From the NCBI GenBank assembly GCA_015075645.1, contig JABTUF010000007.1, positions 236,501-300,500 on the forward strand: a DNA stretch of 64,000 nt. Reading direction: 5' to 3'. How positions within the stretch are numbered: the first letter of the stretch is position 1; the number at the start of each line of letters is the position of its first letter. The notes under the pieces were generated by a model. That model worked only from the letters and a program-made list of their open reading frames with translations, did not search any database and was not told the origin of the DNA. Positions 42,722-53,935 of the stretch are shown here, piece by piece. Both the position numbers and the translations under genes were made by a program. The DNA is from Burkholderiales bacterium. GTDB lineage: Bacteria; Pseudomonadota; Gammaproteobacteria; Burkholderiales; Casimicrobiaceae.

Positions 42722-43405
42722 ACCGCGCGCGCTCGCCGCGGCCGCCTGCGTGGCTCGGGCTGCTGGTTGCCGGGCATCGCACACGCCCAGACGCCGCGAT
42801 GGCCCGACGCCGACGACATCGAGCGGGCGCTCAAAGCCCACCCCTTCCCGGAAGCCGATCGTCTCGGCGCCCAGCCCGCACCCGCGCCGCCGAGCGTGAA
42901 GCTGCCCGCCGCGCCGGCACCGACCGACATCGAAGCACTCGCCCGCGCCGGCGCGCGCCTCGGCAGCCCGCGGCGGCCGGCAACGCACCGGCTCCGCTGC
43001 GCATCTTCATCACGCTGGAGATGCCCCGCGCGAGCCTGCAGCTGCTCACCGATCAGGCGGCGCGCAGCGGCGCGGTCCTGGTGCTGCGCGGCCTGAAGGC
43101 CAACTCGATGCGCGAGACGCTCGCGGCGGTCTCCAGCCTGATCGGCGAGCGCCAGGTGGCGTGGGTGATCGACCCCGAAGCCTTTGCGCGCTACCGCATC
43201 GAGCGCGCGCCGACCTTCGTGCTGAGTCTCGACGATCGCGCCGAACCCGGCGACGAGCTGCGGCAGCGACTGCCGCACGCCCGCGGCCTTCGTCAGCGTG
43301 TCGGGCGACGTGAGCCTCGACCACGCGCTGGACACGCTCGCCCGCCAGCGTCCCGACGCGGGGCCGCGGGTCGCGCCCCTGCTCAAGCGGCTGCGGGGTC
43401 TCTGA
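42718..43405 (+). pseudogene. trbC: trbC, frameshifted (conjugative pilus assembly protein)
   Basis: Segments GIAHAQTPRWPDADDIERAL (frame 2), FITLEMPRASLQLLTDQAAR through IERAPTFVLSLDDRAE (frame 1) and AAFVSVSGDVSLDHALDTLA (frame 2) line up as one F-type TrbC of about 228 residues. Indels near 42765, 42970 and 43260. The family is a periplasmic thioredoxin-fold-like partner of TraW. Start near the traU stop; exact codon uncertain. Confidence 0.8.
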
Positions 43406-43407
43406 GC

Positions 43408-44402
43408 ATGCGCAGCGCACCCCGCCGCACCGCCAAGCGCGCCGCATTCGCGGCGATGCTGTTCGCAACGCTGCCGGCCGCCTTCGCCCAGTCGCCGCCC
43501 TCGCTCGGCGAGGCCTTCGAGCAGGGCAAGGCGCTGGGCCGCAGCGGCAATGCCGCCGCCCGCAGCAACATCAACGGCGGCACCGCGCAATCGACCGTTC
43601 CCGGCTACACCACCAGCCCACCCGAGGCCAGCTACTTCGGCAGCCCGGGGCTCGGCACCCAGGCGTCGAGCTCGGAACGAGCGCCTGCGCGAGCGGCCCT
43701 GCGGCCACCGACCCGTCCTGCATGGCGGTGCAGTTCTCGCAGACCAACCCCACGCGGCGACCCGACTTCAGCATCGGCACGAACGACCCGCTGCTCACCC
43801 GCGGCCGGGCGATCACGGCCGATCCCCAGGCGATCGCCGGCAACATCGCCGGCACCTATAGCGGCTGCAGCGTGCAGACGGTCACCACTGCCGACCGCTT
43901 CGAGACCGCGATCTGCCACCAGTACCGCACGCTGGAGACCGCCACCTGCGACAAGGTGCTGATCGTCACCCCGATCCAGACGCCCGGTTGCACTGAAGGT
44001 CAGTTCCTCACGCGCGTCACCGCCGACCCCTGCCCCGCCTGCATCGACTACCTGGCCTTCGACTTCAGCTGCGCGGCCAACAGCTACCTGATGCACGTCT
44101 TCACGATCGACAAGGGCACCGGCGCGATCTACATGGACCTCGGCTCGCAGAACGTCCCCGGCAGCCTGAACACGCAGATCCCGCAGACCCCGGGACCCAC
44201 GCGGATCGACGGCTTCTTCTGCTACCAGACCTACTACAGCCAGAGCTGCAGCGGGCCCAACTGCACGATCGGCGCGTGGTTCTACAACCCCTGCCAGGGC
44301 ACGAGCTACTACGGCGCCAACACCTTCGCGATGCCGACCACGGTCAGCTTCAGCGACACCTGGGACAACCAGTGCGCGGCGCTGGAGGCGCGCGCGCAAT
44401 GA
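43408..44402 (+). pseudogene. traN: traN N-terminal part, separate exported protein, frameshifted
   Basis: ATG at 43408 begins a signal peptide (AAMLFATLPAAFAQ) followed by SLGEAFEQGKALGRSGNAAA and TVPGYTTSPPEASYFGSPGL, the start of TraN. One base appears missing near 43675, after which the frame continues SACASGPAATDPSCMAVQFS to the stop at 44402 (EARAQ). Cysteine-rich. TraN stabilises mating pairs on the outer membrane; here its first half ends with its own stop overlapping the ATG of a second exported half. Confidence 0.75.
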
Positions 44403-45607
44403 GTGCGCGCCGCTTCGCCTGGCTCGCCGGCGGCGCGCTGGCGCTCTGCGTGCTCGCGTCCGCGCCCGCAAGAGCCGCCGACTGCTACCAGACCGCCGAG
44501 ACCTGCGTCGAAGGCCCCGAGACGCGCGACATCGGCGGCTATCCGGTGCAGCGGGACTGCTGGCGCTACCGCGCCTCGTACACCTGCGTCTCGCAGAACA
44601 GCACCGACGACTGCCAGCCCCTGCGCGACCGCGGCTGCAGCCAGGTGAACTCGCGCTGCATGGACACGAACCCGCAGGGCGCCTGCATGCTCTACGAGCA
44701 GACCTGGCAGTGCCGCGTCGCCACGGGCACCACCTCGACGGTGACGAACTGCGGCGGCCAGCAGTTCTGCCTGGACGGCCGCTGCTTCGACACCGGCTAC
44801 GCGCCGGACGCGGACTTCGCGCGTGCCGTCGCAGGGCTGGAAGCGCAGCGCGAAGCCGGCCGCTACCTCGACCCGAACACGCTGGAGGTCTTCAAGGGCT
44901 ACGACAACCGCTGCCGCAAGAAGCTCTTCGGCCTGGTGAACTGCTGCAAGGGCGGCGGCACCGACGGCTCGCTCTTCTCCACCTTCAGCCTGATCACCGG
45001 CGCGGGCGGCCAGGCCATCGGCGCCATCGGCTCGAGCTACACCTACGACGCGCTCTTCACGGCCGACGCGCCGGACCTGGTGATCGCCGGCTTCGAGACG
45101 CTGTTCGGCGCCGGCGGCGGCTCCTCGGCGCTCGCCGGGCTGATCGCCGGCGACCTGTCGGTGGGCTCCTTCGTGACCTCGCTGGTGCCCGGTCCGTGGA
45201 CGCTCGCGATGCTGGCGATCCAGCTCTCGGGCTGCTGTCCTGCGAAGACGCCGAGCAGGTCCTCGCGATGAAGCGCGACAACCGCCTCTGCCACGGCGTC
45301 GGCAGCTACTGCTCGGCGCGGCTGCCGATCATCCGCACCTGCATCGAGACCACCGAGACCTACTGCTGCTTCAACTCGCGCCTGTCGCGCATCATCAACG
45401 AACAGGGCCGCGCGCAGATCGGCCGCGGCTGGGGCGGCGCCCAGGGTCCCGACTGCAGCGGCTTCAGCGCTGACGCAGCTCCAGGCGCTCGACTTCTCGC
45501 GCATGGACCTCACCGAGTTCTATGCGGAGATCGCGCCCACGCTGCCGAACCTCGGCGACCTGCAGCAGCGCGCGCAGCAGAAGGTCAACAGCTACTTCGG
45601 CCCATGA
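44399..45607 (+). pseudogene. traN: traN C-terminal part with its own signal peptide, frameshifted
   Basis: ATGA overlap with the previous gene; new signal peptide (LAGGALALCVLASAPARA) then Cys-rich TraN body: CYQTAETCVEGPETRDIGGY, DCQPLRDRGCSQVNSRC, GGQQFCLDGRCFD. Continues after an indel near 45235 with CEDAEQVLAMKRDNRLCHGV and after another near 45470 with TQLQALDFSRMDLTEFYAEI to TGA at 45607. Together the two parts correspond to the single ~600-residue F TraN. Confidence 0.8.
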
Positions 45608-46003
45608 CCTCCGTCGCCGCCACTCCAACCATCGCCACGCGCCGACGCGCGCTCGCCGCCGGCCTGCTCGCGGCGTGGCTTGCCACACCCCTCCACGCGC
45701 AGACGACGCAGCGCATCGCCGTCACGGAGATCAAGCCGCTGCTGGCGCTCGCCGCCGAGCGCGGTGCGGCGCACGGCGTGCTGACCGGTCCTGGCGCCGA
45801 CTACGTGCGCCGCCGCTTCGATGCCGCCGCGCCCATCGAGATCGACGTCCAGGCGTTGCACGCCCTGCCCCAGCCCGGCTGCGCGCGCGCTCGAGGTCAC
45901 CACGCGCCAGCGCGACGTGCTGGAACACGGCAAGCGCAGCGACCAGGAACTGCAGTGGCAGATCAGCTTCTGCCGCGACGGCAGTTTTCCGGAGAAGCCG
46001 TAG
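45604..46003 (+). pseudogene. Small exported protein between traN and traF, frameshifted
   Basis: ATG at 45604 overlaps the traN stop. Signal peptide (LAAGLLAAWLATPLHAQ), then VTEIKPLLALAAERGAAHGV; after a shift near 45890 the frame continues LEVTTRQRDVLEHGKRSDQE and ends CRDGSFPEKP at 46003. About 132 residues. Not recognised; the position is occupied by small conserved proteins in related elements. Likely periplasmic. Confidence 0.6.
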
Positions 46004-46852
46004 ATGGGCGGCAATGCACGCACGCGCTCGGTGGCGGCTCCAACCCTCGCCGCCGCGCTGACGATCGCGCTCGCGCTTCGGCCTCAGCGGCCTGGGCGCC
46101 AGCCTGTGGCGGCCGAGCCGCACCTGCTCGAAGCCGAGCCGGAAAGCGTCACCTACTGGCTGCGCAACCGCGAAGGCTGGTTCTGGTACCGCGACCCGCC
46201 CGGCACGGCCCCACGGCCCGCACCGCCAGCCAACCAGCCACCGCGCGAGCTGGTCGAGTTCGAGGCGATGCAGAAGCGCCTGGAAGACCTGAAGCGCATC
46301 GCCGTCATGAACCCGAGCGACGCCAACCTGACGGCCTACATGCGCTATCAGCGCCTCGTGATGGACAAGTCGGAGCGCTTCGCCGAGCGCTGGCAGCGCC
46401 TGGTGTGGACCGTGCCCGACCTCGACTACGGACTGACCGGGCGGCCGACCAACGCGCTGGCGATCAACGTCTTCGACGAGCAGCAGCGCGACCGGCAGGC
46501 TCAGGCGATCAAAGCCCTGGCCGCCACCCACGGCCTCGTCTTCGTCTTCCGCGGCGACTGCCCGCACTGCCACCGCTTTGCGCCGATCCTGAAGCGCTTC
46601 GAGCAGGAGTTCGGCTTCACCGTGCTCGCGATCAGCATGGACGGCCGCGCGATCCCCGAGTACCCGAACGCCCGGCCCGACAACGGCATGGCGGCGCGCC
46701 TGAACGCCACGGCGGTGCCCGCGCTCTACCTCACCGCACCCGCCACCCGCCAGATCGTTCCGGTGGGCTTCGGCGTCATGTCGATGACCGACCTGGTCGA
46801 GCGGATCGCCGCCCTCGCGCAGGACGCCTCCGCCGGCACCCGCCAGCCCTGA
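46004..46852 (+). CDS. traF: F-type conjugation protein TraF, thioredoxin-like
   Basis: 282 residues as read. Thioredoxin-like domain with CPHC in FVFRGDCPHCHRFAPILKRF and cis-Pro AVPALYLTAP. The N-terminal family segment ESVTYWLRNREGWFWYRDPP is present. The signal-peptide region (LALRPQRPGRQP) is not hydrophobic in this frame but is in a neighbouring one, so a compensated indel pair near 46070-46110 is likely. Periplasmic partner of TraH in pilus assembly. Confidence 0.85.
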   Translation: MGGNARTRSVAAPTLAAALTIALALRPQRPGRQPVAAEPHLLEAEPESVTYWLRNREGWFWYRDPPGTAPRPAPPANQPPRELVEFEAMQKRLEDLKRIAVMNPSDANLTAYMRYQRLVMDKSERFAERWQRLVWTVPDLDYGLTGRPTNALAINVFDEQQRDRQAQAIKALAATHGLVFVFRGDCPHCHRFAPILKRFEQEFGFTVLAISMDGRAIPEYPNARPDNGMAARLNATAVPALYLTAPATRQIVPVGFGVMSMTDLVERIAALAQDASAGTRQP

Positions 46853-46862
46853 GGACACGACG

Positions 46863-48338
46863 ATGCCACCCCATCCGACGACCCGCCCCGCCCGACGCAC
46901 CGGGCAGGCGCCTGCTGGCCAGCCTGCTGGCCGTATCGCTGGCCACGACGCCGCTGGCGAGCCACCCGGCCGATCTCAACGCCGAGATGCAGGCGATGTT
47001 CAACGACCTCGGCGCGCTTGGCAACGTGACCACGCCAGGCGCGTTCCGCGGCCAGGCGATGAACCTCTACACCGGCGGCAGCCTGATGATGCGCGCCCCG
47101 GGGCGCAACTACCCGCTGGCCAGCGTCCAGCTGCCGAGCCTGCGCGCCGGCTGCGGCGGCATCGACCTCTACGGCGGCGCCTTCTCCTTCATCAACAAGC
47201 AGCAGTTCATCGCCCTGCTGCAGAACATCGGCGCCAACGCCGTCGGCTACGCCTTCAAGCTCGCGCTGCAGTCGATCTCGCCCGACATCGACAAGCTGCT
47301 CACCGAGCTGCAGGACCAGATCAACAAGATCAACGCGATGAACATCAACTCCTGCGAGGCGGCGCAGGCGCTGGTGAACGGCGTGGTGGGCGAGTACGAC
47401 AACTCGGTGATGAGCGGCTGCGCCAACATCTCCCAGTACCTCGGCAGCGTCTCCGACCGGGCCGAGGGCCGCCTCACCTGCGCCACCAACGCACCCGCGC
47501 GGTGGTGAAGACCGCCGCCAACAGCGCCGACCCCAACGTGCGCAACGCCACCTTCGTGAAGGGCAACGTCACCTGGCTCGCGCTCAACCAGGTGGGCGGC
47601 GGCATCAGCCAGCAGGAGAAGGAGCTGATCATGAGCGTGATCGGCACCGTGATCCTGACTCCGCCGGCCGACGACGGCAGCGGCGCCACGCCGCGCTACG
47701 CCGAGCCCACGATCGTCGGCCTGCGCGACCTGCTGCTCGGCCGCGGCGCCTCGGCCACCGAGGGCAACGTCGACATCGAGGTGTACGTCTGCGACGAGCC
47801 CGCCGAGTGCCTGAACCCGACGCGCACCACGGTCTCGGCCAAGCCCTTCACGCGCCTGGTGTCGGAGCGGCTGCGCCGCATGTCCGACAACATCGCCACG
47901 CGCAGCCCGCAGTCGCCCGCCGACATCGGCTTCGTCAACAACACCACCGAGCCGGTCTACAAGATGCTGTCGGTGGCGAACGCCGTGCCGGGATCGAGCA
48001 CCGCCGAGACGCTGATCGAGACCTACAAGGACGTGATCGCGCTCGACTACGCCGAGACCTTCCTCAACCGCGCCATCCGCCAGGCCCTGAGCGCGCTGTC
48101 GCAGGCGCTCAAGCGCACCGGCATCGAACAGCAGTACATCGACGCGATCCGCGAGAACGCCCAGGAAGCCCAGCGTCAGCTCCTGGCCGAGAAGCAGGCC
48201 GCCTACGCCAAGGTGCGCTCGGTCTCGTCGATGACCCAGGACCTGCAGACGCTGGAGCGCCAGCTCTGGAGCTCGATGCCCGCGTCCGTGAAATCGATGC
48301 TGGACTTCAGCGCCAGCAGCGGCGCGCGCGGCTCCTGA
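46863..48338 (+). pseudogene. traH: traH, frameshifted (pilus assembly protein)
   Basis: Start MPPHPTTRPARRT in frame 3, body from RRLLASLLAVSLATTPLASH to AEGRLTCATNA in frame 1, then VVKTAANSADPNVRNATFVK to DFSASSGARGS in frame 3. Indels near 46900 and 47505. Family signatures include GSLMMRAPGRNYPLASVQLP and CGGIDLYGGAFSFINKQQF. Native length about 491 residues. Outer-membrane-associated, works with TraF and TraG. Confidence 0.88.
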
Positions 48339-50793
48339 GTCCGGGCTCGACACGCTCGCGCCCGCATGTTCGAGATCTACGCCTACGGCAACGTCGACAC
48401 CCTGACCGGGGTCTTCAACGCCATCGCCGCCATCATGGGCGGGGCGGACTACTTCGGCCTGATCAAGGCGATCGCCGTCACCGGCGTCCTGGTGGCGGCG
48501 TTCGCCGGGCTCTTCACGCCGGCAAGTTCCACGGCTGGGGCTGGCTGATGGGCTTCCTGCTCGTCTACTACGCGCTCTTCCTGCCCAAGTCGACCGTGGT
48601 GATCGTCGACAAGCTCGGCAGCCAGCCGCCGGTGGCGGTGGGCAACGTGCCGATCGGCGTGGCTTTCTTCGGGCACGCCACCAGCAAGGTGGGCGACGTG
48701 ATGACGCGGTTCTTCGAGACCGCCTTCCAGGTCATCCCGGCCACCAACGCGCAGCTCCCGGCGAACTCGCGTACCAGAAGAACGGCGTGATGTTCGGCAA
48801 CCGCCTGATCCAGGCCTCGCGCGCCGCGAACGTGGCCGATCCGCAGTTGCGCACCGACCTCATCGCCTTCGTCCACAACTGCACCGTCTACGACCTGCAG
48901 GACGGCACCATCGACCCGGCCGCCTTCGCGCGCAGCACCGACATCTGGTCGCTGATGGGCGCGCCCAACCCGGCGCGCTTCACCACCTACGGCAACCCGG
49001 TGCAGGTCGACACCTGCCCGAACGCCTACACCTACCTCGCCGCCCGCCTGCCGGCCGAAGTGGCGCACGCGCGATCGATCCTCGCCTTCCAGCTGAACCC
49101 CACGCTGGAGCCGGCCGCCGCCCTCACGGCCGTCGACGCGCAGATCGAGCAGGCCTACTACAAAACGAAGATCGCCACCGCCGCCCAGGGCGCCGCGGAC
49201 CTGCTGCGCCAGAACATCATGATCAACCTGGTGCAGGACGCCCGCAGCCTCGCCGGCCAGAAGCTCAACGACCCGGCGGCGCTGATGATCGCCACCGCGC
49301 GCGCCAACGCCACCGCGTCGGTGAACTCCGCGTTCCTCACCATGGGCAAGATCGCCGAGCAGGCGCTGCCGCTGGTGCGCAACGTGATCGAGGCCGTCAT
49401 CTACGCGGTGTTCCCGTTCGTGTTCCTGCTGTTCCTGCTGCGCCCAGGGCCGCGGCCTCGCGATGGCCATCAAGAGCTTCGCGATGAGCCTGGTGTGGAT
49501 CCAGCTCTGGCCGCCGCTCTACGCGATCCTCAACTACGTCGCCACGCTGGCCAGCGCGCGCAACCTCGAAGCCGCGGCGAAGATGGGCACCGTCGCCCAG
49601 GGCCTCGCACTGGAAACCGCCGCCAGCATCTACAGCGGCGCCGTCTCCGACCAGGCCATCGCCGGCTACATGGTGATCTCGATCCCGATCATCGCCACCG
49701 CCATCATCAAGGGCGGCGAAGTGGCGTTCCAGGCGGTGACCGGCGTCGCCGCCGTCCAGTCGGCGGCGTCCAGCGAAGCGGCCGCCGCATCGAAGGGCAG
49801 CATCACCCAGAACGCCGTCTCGATGGACCAGCAGCAACTGGCGCCGACGCGCACGTCCGCCTTCATGTCGACCACGAGCGACGCGTACGGCACCACCATC
49901 CACGGCAGCGGCCCGGATGCCGGCGTCTTCCGCTACCAGGCCAACCTGAGCCGCCTGGCCAGCACCTTCACGTTCACCGAGCGCCAGGCGAACGCCCTGG
50001 GCGAGAGCGCGCGCGAAGCGGAATCGCTGGCACGCACCGAACGCGAGGCCATGCAGCGCAGCCAGGCCACCGCGCTGACCCGCGCACTCGCCATCCAGGA
50101 GGGCTACGAGCGCTCACAGCAGCGGTCGGGGGCCGCCGCCACCTCCGACGGCGGCTCGGCCAGCACGCAGTTCCAGACCCTCAACTCGGTCGCCCGCGAC
50201 GTGAATCGCCGGCTGGGTCTTAGCGACGACTCGACGGTGGGCAAGGCTGTCGCTGCATCAGCGTCCGTTGGCGCAAGTATCCCGCTCACGCAGATCGGTG
50301 CCCAGGCAAGAGCGGAAGGCCGGCAGGTCGACCAGCAAACCCTGCAAAGCGCCTACGACTTCGCCCGAAAGGCGGTCGAGAACGCGCAGATCACGGAGGC
50401 GAGTGCCCTGATCAAGGACTTCCGTTCCTCCGACGCTTACCAGTGGGCGCGGGGCAGCCGCACGACATCGACCGCCGGCTACGACTCGTCGTCCCGGGAG
50501 GCCACCGAGCGACAAGCCAGCAGCGACACCGCGTACGGTCGAGCACGCGAACTCGCCCGGACGGCGCAGTTCATGCGCGAATGGAGCAGCGGGACTCAGA
50601 CCGACTTCACGAACTATGCGGCGCAGCGCCTCGCCGAGCGTGGGCTCCTGCGCGAGGACGACCCAATCCCCGGCGGCCACCCAAACTCCTCCACTGTGGC
50701 CACCCCACTTCCCCTGATCGAGCATGGCGGCGCCTGATCGATCGGCGCCGCGCGGCGGACGTTACCGTTGCTTCTCACCATCGTGAGGGGAAA

Positions 50794-52331
50794 GTGAACG
50801 TCTTGAAGCCGGAGTTGTTGACCACGATTCGCACGCTGCTCGCGCAGGGTGCGACGCAGCGGGAGATCGAGCGATTCACCGGGGTGGATCGCAAGACCAT
50901 CCGTCGCTACCAGCGGGCAAATCCCAGCCGCGGGGCCACCGGCGCGAAGCTGGGGACGAGCAAATTCCACCCAGGCCACCGCGCTGACGCTGTCGGCGTC
51001 GACGTGCGCCGCACGCGGGCCTGGATCGAGGCCCAGGTCGAGCTCGGGCGCAACGCCGTGAGCATCTACCAGGACCTGGTGGAACTGCACGGCTTCGCCC
51101 ACGCTACAACTCGGTGAAGCGCTTCGTGGCGAGCCTCACGCGCGCGCCGCGCGGAACGCTTCGACGTGCTCGAGTTCCTGCCCGGGGAGGAAGCGCAGGT
51201 CGACTACGGCCAGGGCGCGCCCACGTTGCACGCCAACGGCAAGTACCGCCGCCCGTACCTGTTCGTGATGACGCTCAAGTTCTCGGGCAAGAGTTTCCGC
51301 AAGGTGGTCTGGCAGACCAGCCAGGAGACCTGGGCACGCCTGCACGAAGAAGCCTTCGGGCCTTGGGCGGGTGCTGCAAGTACGTCGTGCTCGACAACCT
51401 GAAGGAGGGCGTGATCCGGCCCGACATCTACGCCCAGAATTGAATCCGGTGTACGCGGCGATGCTCGCCCATTACTGGGCGGTGGCCGACCCGTGCCGGG
51501 TGCGAGACCCCAATCGAAAGGGGGCACGGTCGAGAACGCGATCCAACATACCCAGACCACGGCCCTCAAGCGGTCGCCGTTTCGAGTCGATCGAGCGCAG
51601 AACGAATGGCGATCGCCCACTGGGAGGAGCGCTGGGCCGCCCGCGTATCCACGGCCGCAGAAACGGCAGGTGGCCGAGCTCTTCCGCGAGGAACAGCCGC
51701 ATCTGCAGCCGCTGCCGGCGAGCGGCTTCGCATTCTTCCGCCAGAGCGTGCGAACCGTCGACGACGCCGGCCTGGTGCAAGTCGAAGGTCTCTACTACGC
51801 CGCACTTCCTGCTGCCCCTCATGGCGAAGTCACGGTGCGCGCCTTCGCCCAGTCGATCGAGATCCTCGATGCCCGCGGCCAACTGTTGCGCCGCCATCCA
51901 AAGGCTACGCGCAAAGGCGCGTTCGTGCTCGAGGGCACCGACCGCATCTTCAATCCCTCGCGCGAGACCACGCGAATGCTCGCGCGCATGGACAAGATCG
52001 GCCCCCGCACGGCAGCCTCGCGCGCGAGCTCTTCGCCCGCCTCGGCCGCCCGGGCCAGCGCGCGATCTACGGCCTCGTGCAACTGCCGCGCCGATACACC
52101 CGTGCCGACATCGAGGCAGTCTGCGCGCAGCTGCTCGCCGCCGACTGCCTCTCCTACGCGGCGGTAAAACGCGCGCTCGAACGCCGGCAAGCCGCCGCCG
52201 CCTCGCCGCCGGCCACCACGAGCGTCGAAGGCCCGCAGATCCGACCGATCACCGACTATCAATCGTTCTGGGAAACCCACACCCGGACGCACCACGACGA
52301 CGGAGACCTCGATGGCCATGTCCATCACTGA
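50794..52331 (+). pseudogene. istA: IS21 transposase IstA, frameshifted
   Basis: GTG at 50794: HTH region LLAQGATQREIERFTGVDRK and TIRRYQRA; then FLPGEEAQVDYGQGAPTLHA, the first catalytic Asp region, and later YVVLDNLKEGVIRPDIYAQN in another frame. C-terminal end PQIRPITDYQSFWETHTRTH. At least five indels between about 51110 and 52030 split it among three frames. It overlaps the istB start, as usual in IS21. Confidence 0.88.
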
Positions 52332-53079
52332 ACTCGAACGCGCGCTGCGCAGCCTGCGCCTGTCCGGCATGCGCGCCACCCTCGAATCTCGTGCCCTGCA
52401 GGTCGCGAGCCACGAGATGGACTTCATCGAAGCGTTCTCCTGGCTCGTGCAGGACGAACTCGACCGCCGCCGCTCACGCTTGCTCGATCGCCGCTACCTG
52501 CTGTCCGGGCTCACCGAGCGCAAAGCCCTCAAGGACTTCGACTGGAGCTACAACCCGCGGCTGCCCAAACGCGACGTGCTCGAACTCGCCACCCTCAAAT
52601 TCATCGACACCCACGAGGATGCACTGCTCATCGGCCCGCCCGGCACCGGCAAAAGCCACGCAGCCAAAGCGCTCGCCCTGCTCGCCGTCAACCGCGGCTA
52701 CAAAGTCCTCTACCGCGAAGCGCATCAACTCATCGAAGACATCAGCGAAGCGCGCGAGCTCGGCGCACTACGGAAACTGCGCGCTCAGCTGCGAAGCGCC
52801 GATCTGCTGCTCATCGACGACCTGTTCTTGCGCAAGCTTCCGGCCACCGCCGGCGACGAACTGGCCGACGTGCTGATGAGCCGCTACGAAAAGGCCGCCA
52901 CCGTCATCACGTCGAACCGGCCGCTCGAGGACTGGCCGAAGCTACTCGGCGATGTCGTCGTGGTCACCCCACTGCTCGACCGCCTCATGCATCACGGACA
53001 CCTACTCAAGTTCGAAGGAAAGAGCTGGCGCCTGAAGGAGGCCGCCAGCCGCATTGCCAAGCACGCATCAGCCCACTAA
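52312..53079 (+). CDS. istB: IS21 helper ATPase IstB
   Basis: 255 residues, intact despite the damaged neighbours. AAA+ ATPase of DnaC type: Walker A GPPGTGKSHAAKAL about residue 104, Walker B LLLIDDLFLRKL about 165, sensor TSNRPLEDW. IstB assembles on target DNA and stimulates IstA. Start at 52312 lies inside the istA end; the second Met two codons later is equally possible. Confidence 0.95.
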   Translation: MAMSITELERALRSLRLSGMRATLESRALQVASHEMDFIEAFSWLVQDELDRRRSRLLDRRYLLSGLTERKALKDFDWSYNPRLPKRDVLELATLKFIDTHEDALLIGPPGTGKSHAAKALALLAVNRGYKVLYREAHQLIEDISEARELGALRKLRAQLRSADLLLIDDLFLRKLPATAGDELADVLMSRYEKAATVITSNRPLEDWPKLLGDVVVVTPLLDRLMHHGHLLKFEGKSWRLKEAASRIAKHASAH

Positions 53080-53565
53080 AGTTCCACCCGTCCCACCGCA
53101 CCGGGTGGAGGAATTTGACCCGGCCACAGGTGGAGGAGTTTGAAGTGGCCGCCCGGGCCAATCAAGCTGCAGCGCGCGGTGACCGAGATCGCGTACTCGT
53201 ACGCCCGTGGCGGTAGCTCGGCAAGCGGCTACGTGCCCATCGACAACCCGCTCGGTCCGTCGAGGCCACTGCCCGAGACGATGGGCTGGCCCGATTCGTC
53301 GCTGCGTGATCAGTACGACGCCCGCCCACGCTCGGACGACAGCGGCGTGCTCCGCCAGCGGAGTGCGACCAACGAGGGCGAGATCCGTGCGCGCCATAGT
53401 CGGCAGCGCGCCGTTCCCGGCCAACCAATGGGGAACGACCTGGCCGGTCGCCTCGGAGCCGGCGAAGCCGAGACCAAAGCCAGAATCGCCAAGGGGCGCA
53501 CTCAGGCTTACATTCCGCACATCGGCAGACGCATTTCTCGGTAATTTCCCGATCGCACGTCGGAG

Positions 53566-53935
53566 TCAGTGATCGCGAGGTTGTTCGGCTTCGATGAGTC
53601 GCGCGGATTCTCTCTCCCATTCGCGTAGCAGTTTCTTGAGCTTGCGGTAGTTGGCGATCGCCAGGCGCATGAGGCGGGCCTGCTCGGCCGAGAGGCGGCG
53701 ACGCACGAGCTTGCCGTCCTGCATGTACCCCCAGTCGTAGTACGGCCCGTGGCGAGCTGCCAGGTCGGTGGCGCAGCGACAGCAAGCCTTGCCGCAGCGG
53801 CTCAGATGTTCGTAGAGCGTGCCGGTGCACAGGTAGTCGATCGTGCCGACGGCAGCGCGAATCTTCTCGATGCGTTGCCGCGACCGTCTGGCCTGGGTGG
53901 CGAGGATCGCTTGGATGGGGGCTTGACTTGGTCAT
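53566..53935 (-). pseudogene. DUF6788 family accessory protein of IS1634 element, frameshifted near start
   Basis: ATG at 53935, then after a one-base discrepancy in a run of five C the frame reads IQAILATQARRSRQRIEKIR, TIDYLCTGTLYEHLSRCGKA, CCRCATDLAARHGPYYDWGY and MQDGKLVRRRLSAEQARLM to TGA at 53566; about 120 residues. Cys-rich centre suggests a zinc finger. DUF6788 proteins accompany such transposases. The start codon overlaps that of the transposase on the opposite strand (CATGG). Confidence 0.75.

Larger units (their letters stand above)
50674..53151 (+). mobile_element. IS21-family element inserted in traG
   Basis: 2478 bp with ends CGGCCACCCAAACTCCTCCA (left) and CGGCCACTTCAAACTCCTCC (right, inverted), flanked by a 5-bp target duplication CCCGG (50669-50673 and 53152-53156). 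Carries istA and istB. Size and gene content fit IS21. The traG frame is restored exactly when element and one duplication are removed. Confidence 0.93.
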
